From contig JABFXT010000894.1 of assembly GCA_013361595.1 (NCBI GenBank), positions 1 to 6,752 on the forward strand: a stretch of 6,752 bases of DNA, read 5' to 3'. The DNA is from Nocardia sp. GTDB lineage: Bacteria > Actinomycetota > Actinomycetes > Mycobacteriales > Mycobacteriaceae. Below the pieces are notes generated by a model that was given only the letters and a program-made list of their open reading frames with translations, was not told the DNA's origin and made no database searches. Of the stretch, positions 1 to 6,524 are shown piece by piece (positions within the stretch are counted from its first letter, which is position 1; every line of letters starts with the position of its first letter). The translations under genes and the position numbers were made by a program.

Positions 1-812
1 TGGCGGTGACGATCGGTCCCGGTCTGGCCGGAGCGCTGCTGGTCGGCGTCGCGGCCGCGATAGCCTATGCGGCGGCCTGGGATATTCCGTTCTACGCGCT
101 GAACCATCTCGGCGGGCACGTCGCGGTCGACACCCTCGAACACGGGCCGATGCCGCCCTGTGTGGCGCTGCTGGTGTCCGGCGGGCATACGCATCTGCTT
201 CATGTGCGAGATCTGTCGGAGCCGCTCATCGAATTGGGCAGCACTGTCGACGATGCCGCCGGGGAGGCGTTCGACAAGGTCGCCCGCCTGCTGGGGCTCG
301 GCTACCCGGGCGGTCCGGCATTGGACGCGGCCGCGGCTACCGGTGATCCGGCGGCTGTCGCGTTCCCGCGCGGAATGACCGGTCCCCGGGATCCGCGGTA
401 CGACTTCTCCTTCTCCGGACTGAAGACAGCGGTCGCGCGCTATGTGGAGGCGCAGGCCCGGCAGGGCGTCGGCCCGGACCGGTTGCCGATCCCCGATATC
501 GCCGCCTCGTTCCAGGAGGCGGTCGCCGATGTGCTGACCATGAAGGCGGTTCGGGCGGCCGCGGACGTGGGCGTGGACACTCTGGTGCTGGGTGGTGGCG
601 CGACGGCGAACACCCGGATCCGCTCGCTGGCGCAAGAGCGATGTGCCGCGGCCGGTTTGACCCTGCGTATCCCGAAACCGCGGCTGTGCACCGATAACGG
701 TGTGATGCTCGCGGCGCTGGGCGCGCATGGGCTCGGCGGCGGTGCCGCCCCGTCGGCGCTGTCGGTGGCCTCCGATCCCGGGCTGCCGGTATCGGTCAGC
801 CAGATCGGCTGA
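1..812 (+). CDS. tsaD: tRNA N6-adenosine threonylcarbamoyltransferase TsaD (Gcp/Kae1 family), 5'-truncated by window edge
   Basis: TsaD transfers the threonylcarbamoyl group from threonylcarbamoyl-AMP to A37 of ANN-decoding tRNAs (t6A synthesis) in the cytoplasm, working with TsaB and TsaE. The reading frame is open from base 3, so the gene began before the window; an in-frame GTG at 6 is an internal valine codon in the conserved [14 protein letters not shown] segment. Numbering that codon as 1, the metal-binding HxxxH is NHLGGH at 33-38 (H34, H38). The ATP-site SGGHTH follows at 58-63, [20 protein letters not shown] at 79-98, [13 protein letters not shown] at 134-146, GGGATAN at 196-202, and CTDNGVM at 228-234 with metal-ligand D230. 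All expected ligands are present. The visible 269 or so codons compare with about 340 in the whole protein, so roughly 75 residues are missing. The stop is TGA at 810-812, only 8 bp from the stop of the convergent neighbour. In mycobacteria this gene directly precedes groES; here another gene intervenes. Confidence 0.97.
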   Translation, partial: AVTIGPGLAGALLVGVAAAIAYAAAWDIPFYALNHLGGHVAVDTLEHGPMPPCVALLVSGGHTHLLHVRDLSEPLIELGSTVDDAAGEAFDKVARLLGLGYPGGPALDAAAATGDPAAVAFPRGMTGPRDPRYDFSFSGLKTAVARYVEAQARQGVGPDRLPIPDIAASFQEAVADVLTMKAVRAAADVGVDTLVLGGGATANTRIRSLAQERCAAAGLTLRIPKPRLCTDNGVMLAALGAHGLGGGAAPSALSVASDPGLPVSVSQIG

Positions 813-828
813 CGGGAAGACTATCCCG
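813..828. terminator. Possible small bidirectional hairpin between convergent stops
   Basis: CGGGA at 813-817 pairs with TCCCG at 824-828 around a 6-nt loop. It lies in the 8-bp gap between the tsaD stop (810-812) and the stop of the minus-strand gene (821-823), extending into the latter. The stem is only 5 bp with no T-run, so it is a weak candidate. It is listed because there is no other room for a terminator between these convergent genes. Confidence 0.25.
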
Positions 829-2392
829 CCGAACCGGATCCGGGTAGCTGCGGACGTGGCGCCGGAGGCGGAATGTCCAACGTCGTCTGGGTTCGTTGCG
901 AGCCCGTCGGCGGCGGGACGTCCGAGGTGGACGGCGCATCCGTCGGCAGCTGGTCCGATGACGGCGGGGCGCCGGGCCCGCCCGGCCCGATCCCCTCGGG
1001 GAAGGGGATATGCGGCAGGTTCGGATCCGGTCGTAGCGTGGGCGGTTCGGTGCCCGACGGGGTGGCGCTCGTGGTCGGGGACGACGATTCCCCCGGCGTC
1101 GTGGTCGTGCTCCCGGTCGAGGGGTATTCGCCCGTGGTGGGGTCTGCGACCACCGGTGGCTCGGTATAGGTCGTACCGGGCTCGCCGAGGTCTGCCGGGT
1201 CCTCTACGGGCTGCTGGGGATCCACCTCGGTGGTGCTCGGCACGACGGTCGTGATCGTCGGGGCGATCGTCGCGGTGGTCGGCAACTGGGCGCTACTGGT
1301 GGTACCGGCGGGGGAGACCTCTTCGTCGGAACTGCTGGGGGTCATCGTGTTCACCCCGTATCCGACGATCAAACCCACCACCACGATCGCGCCGGCCACT
1401 GTGCCGAATGCCTTGAGCAGGGTGTTCCCGGATCTGTCCGGTGTCAGCGCGCCGATCGGGGCATTGGAGCGCGCGGTATCGGCGAGCAGGGCCGCGCCCT
1501 TGGCGATCACCGCGTCCGGATCCGGCACCGTGAGCACCGGCAGATCCGATTCGGTGCGCAGTGTTTCCAGCACCGCCGGGATGTTCGCGCCGCCGCCGAT
1601 CACCACGACCGCCTCCGGGGCGCGGTCGGCCAGGCCGAAGGTCATCGAGGTGAAGCGCGCGAGTTCGCGCATCAGTCCGGCGGTGAGCGATTCGAAATCC
1701 GTGCGGGTGAGTTTCAGCGGGCGGCCCGCGATGTGATCGATGGTGACGGTCTGAGTGACCGACAGGTGTTCCTTGGCCGTGCGGGCCCGGTTCACCAGCA
1801 CGCTGCGGTTGGGCCGGGTGCCGCGCCGGTCGTAGTGCTGGTCGACCAGATGCCGGTAGAGCAGATCGTCGATCGCCCGGCCGCTGACCGCGCTGGAGCG
1901 CGCGGTGTGCAGGACGGTCCCGTCGGCCGGATCGGCCACCGAGACCGTACAGCCGGAGGCGCCCAGATCCACCACGGCCACCGTGCCGTAGCGGTCCAGC
2001 AGTCCGGTGTCGCGAAGGAAGGTGAGCGCCGCGGTGGTCTCCGGAACCAGTTGGGGATCCCGGTATTTGCCGGTGGCGAGGCGGATCGCCTGTGCCTGTT
2101 CCTTGCTGCGGTAGGCGACTGCCACGCCCGTGGGCGGACGATCGGCGATCACGTCGAGCCCGGAGGTCTTGGCGGCGGGGATCTGGGTCCCGAAGACCGC
2201 TTCATGTGGGTGGCTCGCGGGCAACTGGGTGGTCATCAACTCGATGGACGAGGCGACCAGATCCCCGAGATCGGAATGCGCGTCCGCGGAGACCACCCGG
2301 TAGTCGAAGGTCCGCGCGCCGTTGGCGGCGGTGGTGACCAGTGCGGAGCACACCACTTCGTTGCCGGCCGAGATGCCGAGCGATGTGCGCAT
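821..2392 (-). CDS. Hsp70-like (actin-fold) protein with one transmembrane segment and a Pro/Thr/Ser-rich C-terminal tail
   Basis: The protein is 523 residues. Residues 1-305 resemble a shortened Hsp70 nucleotide-binding domain: strand-turn GISAGNEV at 6-13 (phosphate-1 position), PETTAALTFL at 117-126 (compare EPTAAAL of DnaK), VVDLGASG at 140-147 (phosphate-2), and VVVIGGGANIPAV at 262-274 (adenosine motif). There is no Hsp70 substrate-binding domain. A hydrophobic span at about 329-349 is followed by about 174 residues rich in Pro, Thr, Ser and Gly, predicted to lie outside the membrane, with the actin-fold domain in the cytosol. The usual phosphate-1 aspartate (GIDLGTT in DnaK) is serine here, so ATP hydrolysis may be weak or absent (inference). 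The start at 2392 is preferred over upstream in-frame codons because a strong Shine-Dalgarno sequence precedes it and the actin fold begins there. It is divergent from groES and convergent with tsaD. Actin-fold proteins with a membrane span and an unrelated C-terminus also occur near actinobacterial type VII secretion genes, but none are seen here. Function is unknown. Confidence 0.9.
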   Translation of the reverse strand: MRTSLGISAGNEVVCSALVTTAANGARTFDYRVVSADAHSDLGDLVASSIELMTTQLPASHPHEAVFGTQIPAAKTSGLDVIADRPPTGVAVAYRSKEQAQAIRLATGKYRDPQLVPETTAALTFLRDTGLLDRYGTVAVVDLGASGCTVSVADPADGTVLHTARSSAVSGRAIDDLLYRHLVDQHYDRRGTRPNRSVLVNRARTAKEHLSVTQTVTIDHIAGRPLKLTRTDFESLTAGLMRELARFTSMTFGLADRAPEAVVVIGGGANIPAVLETLRTESDLPVLTVPDPDAVIAKGAALLADTARSNAPIGALTPDRSGNTLLKAFGTVAGAIVVVGLIVGYGVNTMTPSSSDEEVSPAGTTSSAQLPTTATIAPTITTVVPSTTEVDPQQPVEDPADLGEPGTTYTEPPVVADPTTGEYPSTGSTTTTPGESSSPTTSATPSGTEPPTLRPDPNLPHIPFPEGIGPGGPGAPPSSDQLPTDAPSTSDVPPPTGSQRTQTTLDIPPPAPRPQLPGSGSAG

Positions 2393-2399
2393 ACTCACT

Positions 2400-2410
2400 T
2401 CACCTCCCTT
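2400..2410 (-). promoter_or_regulatory. Strong ribosome binding site fixing the start of the Hsp70-like gene
   Basis: The minus strand reads AAGGGAGGTGA here, nearly a full match to the 16S anti-Shine-Dalgarno sequence, with about 7-8 nt before ATG at 2392-2390. This argues against the 43-codon upstream extension to 2521. An in-frame GTG at 2398-2396 is too close to the Shine-Dalgarno sequence to be preferred. Confidence 0.85.
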
Positions 2411-2432
2411 CGAGTGGACGCGGCGGCGTGGG

Positions 2433-2448
2433 CGGACAGCGATGTCCG
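2433..2448. promoter_or_regulatory. Operator-like palindrome CGGACA-N4-TGTCCG
   Basis: Perfect 6-bp arms (2433-2438 and 2443-2448) are separated by GCGA. The GGACAGC heptamer recurs directly at 2434-2440 and 2448-2454. The dyad lies 41-56 bp upstream of the Hsp70-like start codon, a position suited to a repressor site or a leader structure. The regulator is not recognised. Confidence 0.35.
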
Positions 2449-2462
2449 GACAGCCGAAAGGT

Positions 2463-2508
2463 GTTCGCGAAACCGCCGTCGTCTGCGGTGAACGGTGGCT
2501 TCGCGAAC
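2463..2508. repeat. Inverted repeat built from two TTCGCGAA palindromes
   Basis: GTTCGCGAA at 2463-2471 is the exact reverse complement of TTCGCGAAC at 2500-2508, and each arm contains the self-complementary octamer TTCGCGAA. The octamer centres are 36 bp apart. Inside the arms, 2473-2479 pairs with 2492-2498 with one G-T wobble, so the whole block can fold into a stem of about 16 pairs with one mismatch and a 12-nt loop. It lies 70-116 bp upstream of the Hsp70-like gene, so it could be a paired operator or a folded 5' leader. Confidence 0.55.
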
Positions 2509-2700
2509 AACCATCACACATGGTGTCACGATCTGTTATCCGAACGTTACAGAGTCGGAGAATTATTGGGAAGCCCTCTTTCTCTAGGTCTACCCGGCAG
2601 TCGGGCTCCTAACCCGGCGACCAGGCACCTCGGCGGATGGCGTCTTGGTGACAGCGGGATCGCCGGAGCGGAATCGATGAGATATCGGCACCGCCCGGCC

Positions 2701-2727
2701 TTGAGTGCTGGCACTCGCATGTATAGA
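2701..2727 (+). promoter_or_regulatory. Probable groES promoter overlapping CIRCE
   Basis: TATAGA at 2722-2727 is a good -10 candidate lying inside the CIRCE spacer and right arm, as expected for an operator that blocks RNA polymerase. TTGAGT at 2701-2706 is the only -35-like hexamer nearby, but the 15-bp spacer is short. Transcription would then begin near 2734, giving a leader of about 160 nt. Confidence 0.5.
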
Positions 2728-2734
2728 GTGCTAG
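2708..2734. promoter_or_regulatory. CIRCE element (HrcA operator) upstream of groES
   Basis: CTGGCACTC (2708-2716), 9 nt, GAGTGCTAG (2726-2734) matches the CIRCE pattern TTAGCACTC-N9-GAGTGCTAA with only one arm-to-arm mismatch. HrcA binds CIRCE and represses groE genes until heat stress, so groESL1 is probably under HrcA control. A third half-site GAGTGC at 2703-2708 forms a second, tighter dyad with GCACTC at 2711-2716. Confidence 0.93.
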
Positions 2735-2736
2735 TC

Positions 2737-2759
2737 GGCACCGATTGTTGCCCGGTGCC
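2737..2759 (+). other. Hairpin at the start of the predicted groES leader
   Basis: GGCACCG (2737-2743) pairs perfectly with CGGTGCC (2753-2759) around a 9-nt loop. It directly follows CIRCE and would sit at the 5' end of the groES mRNA if transcription starts near 2734. Such a hairpin may stabilise the message; this role is inferred. Confidence 0.45.
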
Positions 2760-2840
2760 AGGCTTGACTACTGAGCAGGCGGTCCCGGCACCCGCGACGA
2801 CGGGGCTTTGCGCAGGGTCAGCATCGTGACCGAATCGATG

Positions 2841-2862
2841 GTCCGGGACAACAGTTCCGGAC
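2841..2862 (+). other. Hairpin in the groES leader close to the ribosome binding site
   Basis: GTCCGGGA (2841-2848) pairs with TTCCGGAC (2855-2862) with one G-T wobble and a 6-nt loop CAACAG. It ends 20 nt before the Shine-Dalgarno sequence, so it does not mask it directly. Confidence 0.35.
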
Positions 2863-2882
2863 GACCGTTATCCCCTGAAAGT

Positions 2883-2888
2883 GGAGGG
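2883..2888 (+). promoter_or_regulatory. groES ribosome binding site
   Basis: GGAGGG lies 6 nt before GTG at 2895. It fixes the start at this codon, although the frame stays open for 29 more codons upstream. Confidence 0.85.
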
Positions 2889-2894
2889 CTCAAC

Positions 2895-3197
2895 GTGGCG
2901 AGCGTGAACATCAAGCCGCTCGAGGACAAGATCCTCGTCCAGGCCAACGAGGCCGAGACGACGACCGCCTCCGGCCTGGTCATTCCCGATACGGCCAAGG
3001 AGAAGCCGCAGGAGGGCACCGTTGTCGCCGTCGGCCCCGGCCGGTGGGACGACGAAGGTGAGAAGCGCATCCCGCTGGATGTCCAGGAGGGCGACACCGT
3101 CATCTACAGCAAGTACGGCGGTACCGAGATCAAGTACCAGGGTGAGGAATACCTGATCCTGTCCGCGCGCGACGTGCTGGCTGTCGTCGGCAAGTAA
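2895..3197 (+). CDS. groES: Co-chaperonin GroES (Cpn10)
   Basis: GroES forms the seven-subunit lid that closes the GroEL folding chamber in the cytoplasm. The protein is 100 residues, the usual mycobacterial length. It begins with the family N-terminus [16 protein letters not shown], read from a GTG codon with a GGAGGG site 6 nt upstream. The mobile loop is at about 17-34 and contains the GroEL-contacting hydrophobic tripeptide LVI at 28-30. VVAVGPGRW at 43-51 is the conserved core after the loop, and [15 protein letters not shown] near the C-terminus is typical. It is the first gene of the groES-groEL1 operon, 105 bp before groEL1, and is expected to be heat-inducible through the CIRCE element 161 bp or more upstream. 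Nothing is missing or unusual in the protein. Confidence 0.98.
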   Translation: MASVNIKPLEDKILVQANEAETTTASGLVIPDTAKEKPQEGTVVAVGPGRWDDEGEKRIPLDVQEGDTVIYSKYGGTEIKYQGEEYLILSARDVLAVVGK

Positions 3198-4910
<1,713 letters not shown>

Positions 4911-4926
4911 TCGCGGTGCGGTGTAA

Positions 4927-4951
4927 CGGTTCCGCCGTCACGGCGGAACCG
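4927..4951 (+). terminator. Terminator hairpin after groEL1
   Basis: CGGTTCCGCCG (4927-4937) is perfectly complementary to CGGCGGAACCG (4941-4951) around the 3-nt loop TCA. It begins 17 bp after the groEL1 stop. There is no T-run, as is common in high-GC actinobacteria. It can also act on transcripts from the minus strand. Confidence 0.8.
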
Positions 4952-4964
4952 GCTTGCCGAACCG

Positions 4965-5008
4965 GAACGGGCCGTTCACATTCGCTGTGGGATGTGAACG
5001 GCCCGTTC
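4965..5008. terminator. 17-bp perfect hairpin overlapping the 3' end of the sigma gene
   Basis: The 17 bases at 4965-4981 are the exact reverse complement of 4992-5008, with a 10-nt loop. The arm core is GAACGGGCCGTTCACAT. The minus-strand sigma gene stop (4976-4978) lies inside the left arm, so its last ten or so codons form most of the structure. Its place between convergent genes suggests a bidirectional terminator, the second in series for groEL1. Confidence 0.8.
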
Positions 5009-5584
5009 TCGTACCGGTCCGCCGAGTGAGGCCGGAGCCCCCATACTCTTCTTGAGTCTGGTCAGCCCGTCTCTGATCCGGGATTTGACGGTCGGCAGGC
5101 CGATATCGAGATGGCGGGCCACCTCGGCGTAGGTCCGGCCGTCGTAGTAGGCGAGCGAAATCGCCTCGCGCTGCGTATCGGTCAGGGTGCGGAGTCCGAC
5201 GACGACCGCCTGATGGTCGAGTTTGCGCTCGACCTCTTCGATGACCTCGTCGTATTCGTGCCCGAGTATCCGAGCACCGTAGGCGATCTCACGTTGGGTA
5301 TGTGCCTGCTCGGCGCGCACCCGATCGACCGCGCGGCGATGGGCGAGGGTCATCAGCCAGGTCACCGCGGAACCGCGCGACGGATCGAAACTCGCCGCCG
5401 TACGCCAAGTCTGCAGGTAGACCTCCTGCGTGGTCTCCTCGGCGAACCCCGAATCCTGTAGAACACGCAACACCAGACCGAAGACCCGGGTGCGGGTCCG
5501 GTCGTACAGTTCGGCGAAAGCCTCGGCATCCGAGTGGCCGCAGCGCTCGAGGAGCGCTGAGAGCTCGATACTCTCCTGTGTCAT
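4976..5584 (-). CDS. sigK: ECF-type RNA polymerase sigma factor, SigK-like
   Basis: ECF sigma factors direct core RNA polymerase to small regulons, often for envelope or oxidative stress. The 202-residue protein has only regions sigma2 and sigma4. Region 2.2 is EETTQEVYLQTWR at 49-61, and region 2.3-2.4 is GSAVTWLMTLAHRRAVDRVR at 71-90. Sigma4 spans about 128-180, with the -35-binding helix-turn-helix TYAEVARHLDIGLPTVKSRI at 151-170. Region 2 closely resembles mycobacterial SigK as I remember it, so the symbol is given by resemblance; orthology is not shown. SigK is normally encoded next to its membrane anti-sigma factor RskA. Here the downstream neighbour is convergent groEL1 and no anti-sigma gene is in the window. 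The basic tail after 180 extends beyond the usual end. The ATG at 5584 lacks a Shine-Dalgarno sequence, which suggests leaderless translation. whiB3 lies upstream on the same strand, 98 bp away. Confidence 0.93.
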   Translation of the reverse strand: MTQESIELSALLERCGHSDAEAFAELYDRTRTRVFGLVLRVLQDSGFAEETTQEVYLQTWRTAASFDPSRGSAVTWLMTLAHRRAVDRVRAEQAHTQREIAYGARILGHEYDEVIEEVERKLDHQAVVVGLRTLTDTQREAISLAYYDGRTYAEVARHLDIGLPTVKSRIRDGLTRLKKSMGAPASLGGPVRERAVHIPQRM

Positions 5585-5592
5585 CGGTCATA

Positions 5593-5598
5593 ACAATA
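5593..5598 (-). promoter_or_regulatory. Possible -10 element for a leaderless sigma-gene transcript
   Basis: TATTGT on the minus strand fits the actinobacterial TANNNT pattern and ends 8 nt before the ATG at 5584. Together with the missing Shine-Dalgarno sequence this suggests an mRNA starting at or next to the start codon. No good -35 is visible. A TATAGC at 5606-5611 is an alternative -10. Confidence 0.35.
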
Positions 5599-5648
5599 AC
5601 CGCAAGCTATAACCGAGAGCGTATGCGGCCCGGCAGAACACGTGGTGT

Positions 5649-5670
5649 CGCGCCGCCCGGGCGTGGCGCG
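5649..5670 (-). terminator. GC-rich hairpin between whiB3 and the sigma gene
   Basis: CGCGCC (5649-5654) pairs with GGCGCG (5665-5670). The 10-nt spacer itself contains the palindrome GCCCGGGC. It lies 13 bp past the whiB3 stop, so it could end the whiB3 transcript and separate it from the sigma gene. It has no T-run. Confidence 0.45.
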
Positions 5671-5682
5671 GGGTCTCGCGTG

Positions 5683-5976
5683 TCAGACCGCCATTCGCCG
5701 GCGATTGCGCCGGGCGTGCATCTCACGCTCGGTCTCCGACATTCCGCCCCAGATGCCGTAGGGCTCACTGACCTTCAGGGCGTGCGAACGGCACTGCATC
5801 AGCACCGGGCACGACCTGCAGATCTCTTTTGCGCGCAACTCGCGTGCGGCCCGGGCTCTGCCGCGCTCGCCGTCGGGATGGAAGAACACCGCCGAATCCA
5901 CACCCCGGCAGGAACCGCGCATCTGCCAGTCCCAGACATCGGCGTTCGGTCCGGGAAGATGGGTGGGCATGGGCAT
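5683..5976 (-). CDS. whiB3: WhiB-family [4Fe-4S] redox-sensing transcription factor, WhiB3 type
   Basis: WhiB proteins bind an oxygen- and NO-sensitive iron-sulfur cluster and regulate transcription, usually by contacting the primary sigma factor. WhiB3 of mycobacteria controls redox balance and lipid synthesis. The 97-residue protein has the four cluster cysteines C23, C53, C56 and C62 (C-X29-C-X2-C-X5-C), the family turn GIWGG at 74-78, and a basic C-terminus (ARRNRRRM) for DNA contact. The N-terminal LPGPNADVWDWQ and FFHPDGERGRAR match WhiB3 as I recall it. The start at 5976 is chosen for the GAGGAG site 7 nt upstream and for family length; the frame is open for 51 further codons upstream to a GTG at 6129 without a Shine-Dalgarno sequence. 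As in mycobacteria the gene converges on groEL1, here with a sigma gene between. Confidence 0.95.
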   Translation of the reverse strand: MPMPTHLPGPNADVWDWQMRGSCRGVDSAVFFHPDGERGRARAARELRAKEICRSCPVLMQCRSHALKVSEPYGIWGGMSETEREMHARRNRRRMAV

Positions 5977-5983
5977 GGGGGAA

Positions 5984-5989
5984 CTCCTC
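5984..5989 (-). promoter_or_regulatory. whiB3 ribosome binding site
   Basis: GAGGAG on the minus strand is 7 nt before ATG at 5976. It decides between this start, a second ATG two codons later at 5970, and the long upstream open frame. Confidence 0.8.
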
Positions 5990-6154
5990 GTTGACGCGAG
6001 CTCGTCGGCATTGTCGAGCGAGTGATGGCTACAGCTTCTCGGCGGTGCCCGGCGTTCGTGCGAGCGCGCGGGGCCACATGCGTCGGTCGTCGTGCACCGC
6101 TGCCGCTCGGCGACCGGCTGAGTTTTCACCCGGCGCCGTTCGTGGCGATGAGTT

Positions 6155-6184
6155 ACGTTAGGGGTACCGAGGAAATTCCGTCAA
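6155..6184 (-). promoter_or_regulatory. whiB3: Probable whiB3 promoter
   Basis: On the minus strand TTGACG (6184-6179) and TAACGT (6160-6155) are separated by 18 bp, a good fit to a housekeeping -35/-10 pair with a TANNNT -10. Transcription would begin near 6148, giving a whiB3 leader of about 170 nt. Long leaders are known for several actinobacterial whiB genes. The leader contains a small hairpin (GCTCG at 6000-6004 with CGAGC at 6015-6019) just before the Shine-Dalgarno sequence. Confidence 0.55.
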
Positions 6185-6450
6185 CAGTTTGGCGCCCTGA
6201 TTTATCGGCTTTTTTGCGCACTGAATTTAACCTCGTTGACTGTTTACTTTTGCTAATCGCCCGGCGATACTGTCAGGTTGCCCTGTTCGCGGGCGAGTTA
6301 ACGTGTACCCGCTGGTCGGCGAACTTGCAGGTGGGCGAGACCTGTTCGGAGATTCTCGATCGGTCCGGACCGAATTCCGCACCACGGATCGCTCCGGTGG
6401 GTTAAGGTGACCCGATCTCGATACGATTACAGATGGCTGCGGAGGGGTCT

Positions 6451-6524
6451 TCAGGTTAATTAAGCGAAACGTCGTCGAATTCAATGCGTGGTTGCTCATG
6501 GATTGTCGGCGGAGATTAACCTGA
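6451..6524. repeat. Inverted repeat TCAGGTTAAT / ATTAACCTGA
   Basis: The 10-mer at 6451-6460 is the exact reverse complement of 6515-6524, with 54 bp between. The shared core GGTTAA recurs at 6400-6405 and, inverted, at 6227-6232, with a related GTTAAC at 6297-6302. These A/T-rich sites are uncommon in such a GC-rich genome and look like binding sites for an unidentified regulator. Confidence 0.5.

Larger units (their letters stand above)
2393..2894. other. Divergent intergenic control region between the Hsp70-like gene and groES
   Basis: These 502 bp carry no convincing gene. Near the minus-strand gene are two operator-like palindromes (2433-2448 and 2463-2508). The middle, about 2520-2600, is less GC-rich, with TTATCC, GTTACAG and AATTATT tracts, and is the natural place for the minus-strand promoter. 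I could not fix a -35/-10 pair there; a TAACGT at about 2545-2550 on the minus strand is only a possible -10. The groES-proximal half holds the CIRCE element (2708-2734) and two hairpins in what would be the groES leader. Confidence 0.6.

Noticed and set aside
1733..2491. A 252-codon plus-strand frame opposite the Hsp70-like gene
   Set aside because: It is a shadow of the minus-strand gene, whose actin-fold motifs, membrane span and Shine-Dalgarno sequence are all coherent.
2508..2530. Imperfect dyad TCACACATGGTGTCA resembling a CRP-family site
   Set aside because: The arms do not match TGTGA-N6-TCACA in spacing or orientation, and the symmetry is partial.
2596..2630. tRNA-like anticodon arm CGGG-CTCCTAA-CCCG (would read anticodon CCU) at about 2602-2616
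   Set aside because: There is no D arm, no T arm with GGTTCGAATCC, and no acceptor stem around it. A 4-bp stem with a 7-nt loop is easily found by chance. A tRNA remnant or attachment site cannot be supported from this alone.
5302..5994. A 230-codon plus-strand frame spanning the sigma gene and whiB3
   Set aside because: It is antisense to both genes, and its Arg/Pro/Ala-rich composition is typical of shadow frames.
6022..6405. A 127-codon plus-strand frame over the whiB3 leader and promoter
   Set aside because: There is no ribosome binding site, it crosses the composition boundary near 6150 without change in frame quality, and no domain is recognisable.
6227..6499. A 90-codon minus-strand frame upstream of whiB3
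   Set aside because: There is no Shine-Dalgarno sequence, its low-complexity Ser/Arg/Pro/Thr composition lacks any motif, and it lies in the AT-rich regulatory stretch.
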